From assembly GCA_031281765.1 (NCBI GenBank), contig JAITEX010000188.1:1-5699 (forward strand): a DNA stretch of 5,699 bases, read 5' to 3'. Below, in pieces: positions 1 to 5,622 of the stretch (its first letter is position 1; every line of letters starts with the position of its first letter). Under the pieces are notes generated by a model. It made no database searches. It saw only the letters and a list, made by a program, of their open reading frames with translations, and had not been told where the DNA came from. This stretch comes from Eubacteriales Family XIII. Incertae Sedis bacterium. Its GTDB lineage: Bacteria; Bacillota; Clostridia; Peptostreptococcales; Anaerovoracaceae. The translations under genes were made by a program, and so were the position numbers.

Positions 1-3000
1 TTGCCATCCGTCTCAAGGGTCACGCGGCTGCGCATATTATTCATCAGCAGGCTCTGGTGCGCCTCCGCGATGCCGAGCTCCCACGGCAGGCCCGCGTGGC
101 GTATGCTCGTCCGCGGGGCTGCGCCCGTACCCCCGTCATAACCGCTGATGACGATGATGTCCGCAAGCGCCTTTGCCACGCCGACCGCAACAGTGCCGAC
201 GCCGCCCTCGGACACGAGCTTCACGCTGATACGCGCGTGCCGGTTTGCGGCCTTCAGGTCGCGTATCAGCTGCGCGAGGTCCTCAATAGAATAAATATCG
301 TGGTGCGGCGGCGGCGAAATCAGTTCCACGCCGGGCGTGGAATAGCGCGCCTTCGCTATCCACGGATAGACCTTGCCGCCGGGCAGGTGGCCGCCCTCGC
401 CGGGTTTCGCGCCCTGCGCCATTTTTATCTGTATCTCTTTCGCGTTGTTCAAATAATGCAGCGTCACGCCGAACCTGCCTGACGCGACCTGCTTTATCGC
501 GCTTGACCGGTTCAGCCCGTCCTCTCCGACACTGAAGCGCTCGGTCAGCTCGCCGCCTTCGCCCGTGTTGCTCTTGCCGCCGAGCCGGTTCATCGCAATC
601 GCCATACATTCGTGCGCGGCCTGGCTGATGGATCCGTAGGACATGGCGCCCGTCTTGAAACGCTTCACGATGGAGGCCGCCGGCTCTACCGTATCTATCG
701 GGATCGGCTTGTCAGCCAAACTGATTGACAGAAGGCCGCGGATATTTTTCAGCTCGACGGAGCGTTTGTTGACCGCTGCCGTAAACCGCTTGAACATGCC
801 GTAGTCGCCGCGGCGGCAGGACTGCTGCAGCAGATAAATATTTTCGGGATTGTAGAGATGGTACTCGCCGTTCTTTCGCCACTTATAATCCCCGCCCGGG
901 TCGAGCGGCTCATCGCTCGTCACCGCGTCGAAAGCCGCCTCATGCCGACGTTTCGTCTCGCGTTCGATGTCGCCGATGCCGAGCCCTTCGATGCGCGAGG
1001 TTGTGCCCGTAAAGTATTTTTCTATAACGGGCGTTGAGATGCCGAGCGCCTCAAATATCTGCGCTCCGTGATAGGATTGCACCGTCGAGATGCCCATCTT
1101 CGACATGATTTTGATAAGCGCCTTGCTCATCGTCTTCCGGTACGTTTCGCAGGCCGTGGCCGCGTCCGATTTCAGCCAGCCCTGAGCGGCCATATCCTCG
1201 AGCGTGCGGTAGGCGAGATAGGGGCAGACGGCTTCCGCCCCGTAACCGACGAGCAGGGCAAGGTGATGCGCCTCCCTCGCTTCGCCCGTGTCAACGATAA
1301 TGCTGATTTTCGTGCGCGTGCCGTTCGCGACCAAATGGTGATGCAGGCCGGACGTCGCAAGCAGGGCGGGCAACGGCGCTTTGAACGGGCTTGCGCCGCG
1401 GTCGGAGAGAATAATGATATTGTACCCGTCGTTCATGACCGTGTCGGCCGCGATGAATAGATCGTCAAGCGCGCGCTCAAGGCCGTTTTTCTCACGCGCG
1501 TTGAACAGTATGGGAAGAGTCACGCTTCTCTGACCGTCCCGGTCCAGCCCGCTCAGCTTGTCAAATTCATGGATTGACAGAATGGGCGTCGAATGCCGTA
1601 TCATGCGGCAGTTCGTTTCGTCGGGCTCAAGCAGGTTGCCTTCGCTGCCGATATGGATGTCCGAGGACGTGACGATATGTTCGCGTATCGCGTCAATAGG
1701 CGGGTTTGTCACCTGCGCAAACAGCTGCTTGAAATAACTGTAGAGGAGCTGCGGCCGGTTCGACAGCGCCGCGAGCGGCGTGTCGATGCCCATCGAGGAA
1801 ATAGGGTCGTCCGACGTATCCGCGATGCCTTTCAGCGTCAGGTTCAAATCCTCATATGTATAGCCGAATATCTTCTGCTGGCGCAAGAGCGGCAGTTCCT
1901 CGGCGTCTCCCTCGCGGTTTGCCATCAAGAGTTCTTCTTTAATCAGCGCCTGCTCATACGGCAGCGCCGCATCCCGCCGCTTTGCGCTGACGATGTCGCT
2001 CCACGTCTTTCCGGGCGTCTCCGCCGCCGGCAAATCCGAAAGATGCAGGAGGTTCTCATCGAGCCATTTCCGGTACGGCTTCGCGCGGGCGGCCTGTTCT
2101 TTCAGTTCGTCATTTTCGATAATACGTCCGGCCACCGTGTCCACGAGCAGCATCCTTCCGGGGCGCAGGCGGTCCTTTCGTATAATTTTTTCGGGAGGGA
2201 CGGGCAGGGCGCCCGCTTCGCTTGCGAGGATCAGCAGATTGTCGTCTGTCACATAATATCTTGACGGGCGCAGGCCGTTGCGGTCGAGAATAGCGCCGGC
2301 AACGCGGCCGTCCGTAAACGCGATAGCCGCCGGGCCGTCCCACGGCTCCATCAGACAGCTGTTGTATTCGTAATACGCGCGCACGTCCGCGCTCATCGTC
2401 CTGTCGTTTTCCCACGGCTCCGGTATCGTGAGCAGCATCGCTTCGGGCAGGCTGTAGCCCGACTTGATGAGCAGGTTCAGAAAGTCGTCAAGCATGGCCG
2501 AATCGCTGCCGTCTTCATTGATAACGGGTTTGACCTTCTCTATGTCGTCTCCGAACCGTTCGGAGCGGAGCATCGCCTCGCGCGCCTTGACCCAATTCAC
2601 ATTGCCGCGTATCGTGTTTATCTCGCCGTTGTGTATGATGTGGCTCATCGGGTGGGCGCGTTCCCAGCTCGGGAAGGTGTTCGTCGAAAACCGTGAATGC
2701 AGCAGCACGATGGATGACGCGAGGTCCACATCTTTCAGGTCCAAGTAAAACGCGTCGATCTGGTCCGGGCGCAGCATCCCCTTGTACACGATGGTCCGCG
2801 CGGAGATGCTCGCGAGATAGAAGTACAGGTCGTCCCCGCGTATCTGCCGGTAGGCGATCTTGGATATGAGGTAGAGTTTGCGTTCGAAATCGTCCTCGTT
2901 CATGCCGGCCGGCCGCGCGATAAAGACCTGGCGAATGCCGGGGCAGACCTCGCGCGCCGTCTTGCCGATTTTCACGTTATTTGTCGGGACCGTCCGCGTC

Positions 3001-3368
3001 CCGAGGACCTCGAGCCCCTCGGACTGAACCACGCGTGAAAACGCCGCGACCGTATTCGCGCACCGGTCCGGCTCGGGGCTCGCGAACAGCATCGCGACGC
3101 CGTATTCGCCCTCATCCGGAAGCGCAAACCCGTATTCGGCGGAAACCTTTTTGAAGAATTTGTGCGGCACCTGAAAGAGCAGGCCGGCGCCGTCCCCGGA
3201 CTCCGGCTCGCTGCCGATGCCGCCGCGGTGCCGCAGATTGATAAGTATCTCTATCGCGTTCTTCACAAGCTCATGCGACCTCGTCCCGTCAATGCTCACG
3301 AGCATCCCGATGCCGCATGCGTCATGCTCAAACTTCGCTTCGTATAATCCTTTTTGCCGCTTATCCAT
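1..3368 (-). CDS. gltB: Glutamate synthase large subunit, 3' end outside the window
   Basis: Large (alpha) subunit of glutamate synthase (GOGAT), which hydrolyses glutamine and transfers the ammonia through a tunnel to 2-oxoglutarate, giving two glutamates; cytoplasmic, ammonia assimilation. I translated the whole strand from ATG 3366-3368: 1122 codons, no stop or frameshift. Seen: a short propeptide and then EHDACGIG, where Cys18 would be the N-terminal nucleophile of the class-II glutaminase after cleavage; HRGGIGSEPESGDGAG near 50; HSRFSTNTFPSW near 225; NGEINTIRGN near 245; LDRNGLRPSRY near 360; a central domain roughly 470-780; then the FMN-barrel motifs GAMSYGSIS near 907, GAKPGEGGHLPGGK near 985 and SGYDGGTGAAP near 1068. 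The family is about 1500 residues, so some 380 are missing, including the 3Fe-4S cysteines and the C-terminal beta-helix. No small subunit (gltD) is visible, so the electron donor (NADPH or ferredoxin) cannot be told. It is transcribed divergently from the redox operon. Confidence 0.97.
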   Translation of the reverse strand, partial: MDKRQKGLYEAKFEHDACGIGMLVSIDGTRSHELVKNAIEILINLRHRGGIGSEPESGDGAGLLFQVPHKFFKKVSAEYGFALPDEGEYGVAMLFASPEPDRCANTVAAFSRVVQSEGLEVLGTRTVPTNNVKIGKTAREVCPGIRQVFIARPAGMNEDDFERKLYLISKIAYRQIRGDDLYFYLASISARTIVYKGMLRPDQIDAFYLDLKDVDLASSIVLLHSRFSTNTFPSWERAHPMSHIIHNGEINTIRGNVNWVKAREAMLRSERFGDDIEKVKPVINEDGSDSAMLDDFLNLLIKSGYSLPEAMLLTIPEPWENDRTMSADVRAYYEYNSCLMEPWDGPAAIAFTDGRVAGAILDRNGLRPSRYYVTDDNLLILASEAGALPVPPEKIIRKDRLRPGRMLLVDTVAGRIIENDELKEQAARAKPYRKWLDENLLHLSDLPAAETPGKTWSDIVSAKRRDAALPYEQALIKEELLMANREGDAEELPLLRQQKIFGYTYEDLNLTLKGIADTSDDPISSMGIDTPLAALSNRPQLLYSYFKQLFAQVTNPPIDAIREHIVTSSDIHIGSEGNLLEPDETNCRMIRHSTPILSIHEFDKLSGLDRDGQRSVTLPILFNAREKNGLERALDDLFIAADTVMNDGYNIIILSDRGASPFKAPLPALLATSGLHHHLVANGTRTKISIIVDTGEAREAHHLALLVGYGAEAVCPYLAYRTLEDMAAQGWLKSDAATACETYRKTMSKALIKIMSKMGISTVQSYHGAQIFEALGISTPVIEKYFTGTTSRIEGLGIGDIERETKRRHEAAFDAVTSDEPLDPGGDYKWRKNGEYHLYNPENIYLLQQSCRRGDYGMFKRFTAAVNKRSVELKNIRGLLSISLADKPIPIDTVEPAASIVKRFKTGAMSYGSISQAAHECMAIAMNRLGGKSNTGEGGELTERFSVGEDGLNRSSAIKQVASGRFGVTLHYLNNAKEIQIKMAQGAKPGEGGHLPGGKVYPWIAKARYSTPGVELISPPPHHDIYSIEDLAQLIRDLKAANRHARISVKLVSEGGVGTVAVGVAKALADIIVISGYDGGTGAAPRTSIRHAGLPWELGIAEAHQSLLMNNMRSRVTLETDG

Positions 3369-3380
3369 CTTCCGGTTCCG

Positions 3381-3387
3381 CCTCCCT
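3381..3387 (-). promoter_or_regulatory. Ribosome binding site of gltB
   Basis: The minus strand reads AGGGAGG here, 12 bases before ATG 3366-3368. The spacing is slightly long, but no better site lies closer. The start is independently supported because Cys18 falls where the glutaminase nucleophile is expected after a short propeptide. Confidence 0.55.
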
Positions 3388-3433
3388 ATCCTCCGCGCCT
3401 ATCACCCCGCCGCGCCGCAGACAAAATAAAATT

Positions 3434-3470
3434 CCGTTTTACGGCCCGATTCTTAATTAAATAATTTAAG
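3434..3470 (-). promoter_or_regulatory. Palindromic elements in the gltB leader, possible operator
   Basis: Between the predicted gltB transcription start and the gene lie an AT-rich imperfect palindrome at 3452-3470 (CTTAA arms facing TTAAG, 19 bases, central mismatches) and a small perfect inverted repeat at 3434-3444 (CCGT, 3-base loop, ACGG). Their place just downstream of the start site would suit a repressor or transcript-level control. No known nitrogen-regulator site or glutamine riboswitch is recognised, and the AT-rich palindrome could be compositional chance. Confidence 0.25.
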
Positions 3471-3480
3471 GGTGAGAATA

Positions 3481-3509
3481 ATTCTATCAAATGAAGTCGC
3501 GCAAGTCAA
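3481..3509 (-). promoter_or_regulatory. Sigma70-type promoter of gltB
   Basis: On the minus strand, TTGACT (3509-3504) and TAGAAT (3486-3481) are separated by exactly 17 bases. Each hexamer matches the consensus at five of six positions. The predicted transcription start is near 3474, giving a leader of about 105 bases before gltB. This is the best promoter in the window. The assignment is from sequence only. Confidence 0.75.
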
Positions 3510-3550
3510 GCGATTCAAAATTTTCTGTTAATTCGATAACCCGCCTGACG

Positions 3551-3584
3551 TCTGGGAGCGAACAGTAACAAAAGCCCTCCCGGA
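3551..3584 (+). promoter_or_regulatory. Hairpin with CGAACAGTAA loop motif upstream of the lipoprotein gene
   Basis: TCTGGGAG (3551-3558) can pair with CTCCCGGA (3577-3584), 8 bp with one G-U, around an 18-base loop that opens with CGAACAGTAA (3559-3568). The same ten bases sit at a hairpin loop in the leader of the gene at 5623. No T-run follows, so it is not an intrinsic terminator. It lies upstream of the best predicted plus-strand promoter, so it would be RNA only if an upstream start is used (a weak candidate is TTCAAA at 3514 with GATAAC at 3535); otherwise it may be a DNA site. Confidence 0.35.
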
Positions 3585-3606
3585 AATCATCATTTTATAT
3601 GGGTGA

Positions 3607-3635
3607 TAAACATCCCCGGTGAGATACTATATAAT
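3607..3635 (+). promoter_or_regulatory. Promoter of the redox operon
   Basis: TAAACA (3607-3612, four of six to consensus) and a perfect TATAAT (3630-3635) are spaced by 17 bases. The predicted transcription start is near 3642, about 53 bases before the lipoprotein ATG. A small hairpin, GGGTG (3601-3605) with CATCC (3611-3615), overlaps the -35 element. There is no other strong promoter before 4300 or 4512, consistent with one transcript for all three genes. Confidence 0.6.
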
Positions 3636-3684
3636 GAAAATATGAAAGGGGACGGCGCCGCACAGCTTCGCGTCGTCAAACGAA

Positions 3685-3689
3685 AGGGA
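3685..3689 (+). promoter_or_regulatory. Ribosome binding site of the thioredoxin-like lipoprotein gene
   Basis: AGGGA within GAAAGGGAA, five bases before ATG 3695. It selects this start, which also places a lysine/arginine-rich n-region directly before the hydrophobic signal segment. Confidence 0.6.
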
Positions 3690-3694
3690 ATTAT

Positions 3695-4303
3695 ATGAAA
3701 AGAAAAACTATAAGCAAATGGGTGGCTGTCGTTCTCGCGCTGGCGCTCGCATGCGGCTTCGCGGCGTGTTCGGATGACAAAAAGGCGGACAGCGGCGCCA
3801 CCGGCAACACGACGGAAACCGCCGGAGGAGACGCGGCCGATGCGTCCGCTCTGGGTAAACTGCTCCTGGACGCCAAAATCAAGGACATCGATGGCAAGGA
3901 TTTTGACGTATCCGCAAACAAAGGCGCCGCATTGACCGTTTTCAACGTCTGGGCGACATGGTGTTCCCCGTGCGTCGACGAGCTTCCCACGATCGATAAG
4001 ATAGCAAAGGAATATGAGAGCAAGAACGTGCGCGTTATCGGCATTATGGCCGACGCAATCGATCTGGAAGGAAAGGCCGATGACCTCGCCCGCAAAGAAG
4101 GGAAGACACTTCTCACGGCAGCAAAGGTGTCCTCTCCCAATATCATGCCGGATAAAGCGATGCTCAATAGCCTTATCTCGGACTCCAGCTCCATGCCAAC
4201 GACGTATATCGTCGGACCGAACGGCGAACTGGTGGATAAGATCGTCGGCGCCCTGGATTATGACGGATGGAAGAAAGCCATCGAGAAGGCGCTGAAGTCA
4301 TGA
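3695..4303 (+). CDS. TlpA/ResA-like thioredoxin-fold lipoprotein
   Basis: Membrane-anchored extracytoplasmic thiol-disulfide oxidoreductase of the TlpA/ResA/AhpC-TSA group, 202 residues. Residues 2-8 are basic, 9-24 hydrophobic, and FAAC places the lipidated cysteine at C25 (C20 is a weaker alternative). A Ser/Thr/Asp/Gly-rich linker follows to about 52. The thioredoxin fold covers about 55-202: VFNVWATWCSPC gives the redox pair C90/C93 with Ser-Pro between, followed by VDELPTIDKIA; SSMPTTYIVGPNGELV carries the cis-proline P168. Relatives reduce cytochrome c apoproteins or other exported thiols. No cytochrome biogenesis gene or CXXCH protein is visible here, so the substrate is unknown. It is the first gene of a three-gene operon, its stop overlapping the next start (ATGA). 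The next two genes are probable electron donors to C90/C93, by inference. Confidence 0.9.
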   Translation: MKRKTISKWVAVVLALALACGFAACSDDKKADSGATGNTTETAGGDAADASALGKLLLDAKIKDIDGKDFDVSANKGAALTVFNVWATWCSPCVDELPTIDKIAKEYESKNVRVIGIMADAIDLEGKADDLARKEGKTLLTAAKVSSPNIMPDKAMLNSLISDSSSMPTTYIVGPNGELVDKIVGALDYDGWKKAIEKALKS

Positions 4304-4512
4304 GTGGCGTCTGTAATGAACCGGGTGGTGCGGGCACGCTGCGGGGAAGTGGCAGGCGCTTCTCCGGGCGCGGCGCCGCCGCCCGCATCGTTCCCTTCGT
4401 ACTGTGCGCCGCCGGAGCCGCGTTCATCGTGGCCGGCGTATCGCGCGGGGAAGCCGATACGGTGTTCATGAAAGCGATACGCATCTGCCTTGAATGTATA
4501 GGTATAGGCTGA
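4300..4512 (+). CDS. Small single-pass CXXC membrane protein, CD1871A-type family
   Basis: Protein of 70 residues. Residues 1-29 are Gly/Arg-rich (seven Arg/Lys) and end in RGAAAR; 30-47 (IVPFVLCAAGAAFIVAGV) form one membrane helix; the tail SRGEADTVFMKAIRICLECIGIG carries the C63-L-E-C66 motif. This tail matches my memory of the small CXXC family named after C. difficile CD1871A, whose function is not established. The arginine-rich N-terminus should stay inside, putting CLEC on the outer face with the lipoprotein's WCSPC (inference). Members I recall are shorter, so the first ~25 residues are an extension. No in-frame ATG, GTG or TTG lies between the start and the helix. The ATG overlaps the preceding stop as ATGA, and GAGAAGG at 4283-4289 is a possible ribosome binding site. 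C5 and C36 are extra cysteines. Confidence 0.8.
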   Translation: MSGVCNEPGGAGTLRGSGRRFSGRGAAARIVPFVLCAAGAAFIVAGVSRGEADTVFMKAIRICLECIGIG

Positions 4513-5375
4513 TGGCAAGGCGGGTCAGTGCGAGAAGGGTCGTTCAGTTTGCGTGGGCGGCTATTATAAACTGCTGGCTTCCCGGATACGTGAAAGGGAC
4601 TGTCTACACCGGCGACCTCAAGACCATATGCGCGCCCGGGCTCAATTGCTATGCCTGTCCCGGCGCCGTCACCTCATGCCCGATCGGGGCGGTGCAGGCG
4701 GTGGTCGGCAGCGCGAGGTACAACGTATCCTATTATCTCATCGGTTTTTTCCTCCTTGTCGGGGGGATGCTCGGACGCTTCATCTGCGGATTTCTCTGCC
4801 CGTTCGGACTCGTGCAGGAACTTCTGCACCGTATCCCGTTTCCCCGTAAGATAGGTTCGTTCCGCGGCGACAAACAGCTGCGTTTGCTCAAATACGTCGT
4901 GCTTGTGGTGTTCGTCATCCTGCTTCCGATACTATTCGTCAATGCGGCGGGCGGCGGGCTGCCGTGGTTCTGCAAGTGGATATGCCCGGCGGGAACGCTC
5001 GAGGGCGGCATCCCGCTCCTGTCCGTATCGTCGTTGCTGCGCGAAGCGGCGGGTCTGCTCTTTACGTGGAAGATCGGAGTGTTAGTGACCGTGCTTTTTC
5101 TCTCCGTCGTCATACAACGGCCGTTTTGCAAATACCTGTGTCCGCTCGGCGCGATCTACGCCCTGCTGAACCGGTTCGCACTCTTCCGTTACTGCGTCGA
5201 TGAAGGCGCGTGTACACACTGCGGCAAGTGCGGACGCGAGTGCCCCATGCAGGTCGATCCGAGCGATAAGCCGAACCATCCCGAATGCGTACGGTGCGGC
5301 AAGTGCAAGAAAGGCTGCCCGACCGGGGCTATCGCGGCCTCGTTCGCGGGCATTGCCGTTTCACCCAAAAAATAA
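4512..5375 (+). CDS. NapH-like polytopic 4Fe-4S membrane protein
   Basis: Probable membrane electron carrier of the NapH/NosR/Fer4_5 type, 287 residues from ATG 4512. An N-terminal hydrophobic segment (about 10-24) precedes C40-X5-C46-X2-C49-X6-C56 (CAPGLNCYACPGAVTSCP). Membrane helices follow near 72-90, 128-143 and 179-203. Three CXXXCP motifs (C92/C96, C154/C158, C206/C210) sit at the helix ends, as in NapH. The C-terminal domain has two ferredoxin motifs, CTHCGKCGRECP (234-245) and CVRCGKCKKGCP (259-270), able to bind two 4Fe-4S clusters, probably cytoplasmic. No napA, nosZ or other terminal reductase is present, so nitrate or N2O respiration is not implied; with its neighbours it more likely passes electrons to exported thiols (inference). 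ATG 4512 overlaps the previous stop (TGATG, coupling). An in-frame ATG at 4494 would add MYRYRL; neither start has a good ribosome binding site. Confidence 0.88.
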   Translation: MARRVSARRVVQFAWAAIINCWLPGYVKGTVYTGDLKTICAPGLNCYACPGAVTSCPIGAVQAVVGSARYNVSYYLIGFFLLVGGMLGRFICGFLCPFGLVQELLHRIPFPRKIGSFRGDKQLRLLKYVVLVVFVILLPILFVNAAGGGLPWFCKWICPAGTLEGGIPLLSVSSLLREAAGLLFTWKIGVLVTVLFLSVVIQRPFCKYLCPLGAIYALLNRFALFRYCVDEGACTHCGKCGRECPMQVDPSDKPNHPECVRCGKCKKGCPTGAIAASFAGIAVSPKK

Positions 5376-5396
5376 AAACTATTTTTCACAATACAG

Positions 5397-5440
5397 AAGC
5401 GGGCGATTCGAACGGCTAACCACCTGAGAAGAACCCGCTT
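5397..5440 (-). other. tRNA-like remnant (degenerate, lacking the anticodon arm)
   Basis: Read on the minus strand, the 44 bases keep the order of tRNA landmarks. A 7-base acceptor-like arm AAGCGGG pairs with CCCGCTT at the other end; two bases (TT) follow it; a D-loop-like CTCAGGTGGTTAG lies at 5428-5416; and a T-loop-like GTTCGAATC at 5413-5405. The anticodon arm, variable loop and most of the T-stem are absent, and no CCA follows. GCGGG...CCCGCT is reminiscent of tRNA-Gly acceptor stems. It cannot be a functional tRNA. It may be a decayed, internally deleted tRNA gene now serving as a terminator, or a chance resemblance. Confidence 0.3.
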
Positions 5441-5442
5441 TT
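5397..5442 (+). terminator. Probable intrinsic terminator of the redox operon
   Basis: AAGCGGG (5397-5403) pairs perfectly over 7 bp with CCCGCTT (5434-5440), and the second arm runs into TTTT (5439-5442) and an AT-rich tract. It starts 21 bases after the last stop codon and lies before the next promoter, so its position fits. The 30-base loop is unusually long for an intrinsic terminator, which lowers confidence. On the minus strand there is no T-run, so it would act on plus-strand transcription only. Confidence 0.5.
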
Positions 5443-5474
5443 AATTTATTATTCCGATTTTTTCATTTTTCATG

Positions 5475-5503
5475 TTTAAAACCCCAAAAAACGGGTATAT
5501 ATA
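5475..5503 (+). promoter_or_regulatory. Candidate promoter of the gene at 5623
   Basis: TTTAAA (5475-5480, four of six) and TATATA (5498-5503) are separated by 17 bases inside an AT-rich stretch just after the terminator. The predicted start is near 5510, directly before a foldable GC-rich segment. TATATT at 5500-5505 is an alternative -10. The AT-rich context makes chance matches easy. Confidence 0.4.
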
Positions 5504-5510
5504 TTACAGG

Positions 5511-5567
5511 GTAGTCTAAGGCGGCGCCTCCGAACAGTAAAACCGGAAGGCCCGGCGGCTACACTAC
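5511..5567 (+). promoter_or_regulatory. Structured 5' leader, unidentified RNA element
   Basis: A GC-rich island in AT-rich surroundings. GTAGT (5511-5515) can close with ACTAC (5563-5567). Inside, GCCTCCG (5526-5532) pairs over 7 bp with CGGAAGGC (5544-5551) with one bulged A, around an 11-base loop AACAGTAAAAC. Two further G-C pairs (5523-5524 with 5552-5553) are possible. It begins at the predicted transcription start and ends about 55 bases before ATG 5623. I compared it from memory with the common riboswitch classes (c-di-GMP, TPP, SAM, cobalamin, fluoride, guanidine, glycine) and none fits. Confidence 0.4.
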
Positions 5568-5608
5568 AGAAAACATTACTATTGATATGGCTGTCGCCAA
5601 AGAAAATG

Positions 5609-5615
5609 AAAGGGG
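5609..5615 (+). promoter_or_regulatory. Ribosome binding site of the last gene
   Basis: AAAGGGG, seven bases before ATG 5623. It decides the start: an in-frame ATG at 5587 would add 12 residues (MAVAKENERGIF) but has no purine-rich site in front and would put a charged stretch ahead of the signal peptide. Confidence 0.65.
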
Positions 5616-5622
5616 TATTTTC

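Noticed and set aside
57..2748. Several plus-strand open frames of 60-220 codons opposite gltB, the longest at 1593-2264
   Set aside because: They are antisense to an unbroken, motif-rich gltB frame; their translations are arginine-rich and match no recognisable fold, as expected for shadows in GC-rich DNA.
3541..3660. Resemblance to a c-di-GMP (GEMM) riboswitch core (CAAAAGCCCTCCCGG)
   Set aside because: The GCACAGGGCAAACC segment, the second helix and the tetraloop receptor are missing, and the stretch is upstream of the predicted transcription start.
3691..4194. Minus-strand frame of 167 codons opposite the lipoprotein gene
   Set aside because: Antisense to a well-supported thioredoxin-fold gene; serine/alanine-rich low-complexity product and no ribosome binding site.
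4267..4299. Upstream ATG at 4267 as the start of the small CXXC protein
   Set aside because: It would overlap the lipoprotein gene by 37 bases and add a charged 11-residue segment; the ATGA junction at 4300 with GAGAAGG upstream is the more likely start.
5364..5386. A6 run at the end of the iron-sulfur protein (CCCAAAAAATAA) as a programmed frameshift site
   Set aside because: It abuts the stop codon and no conserved coding continuation follows in either other frame before the terminator.
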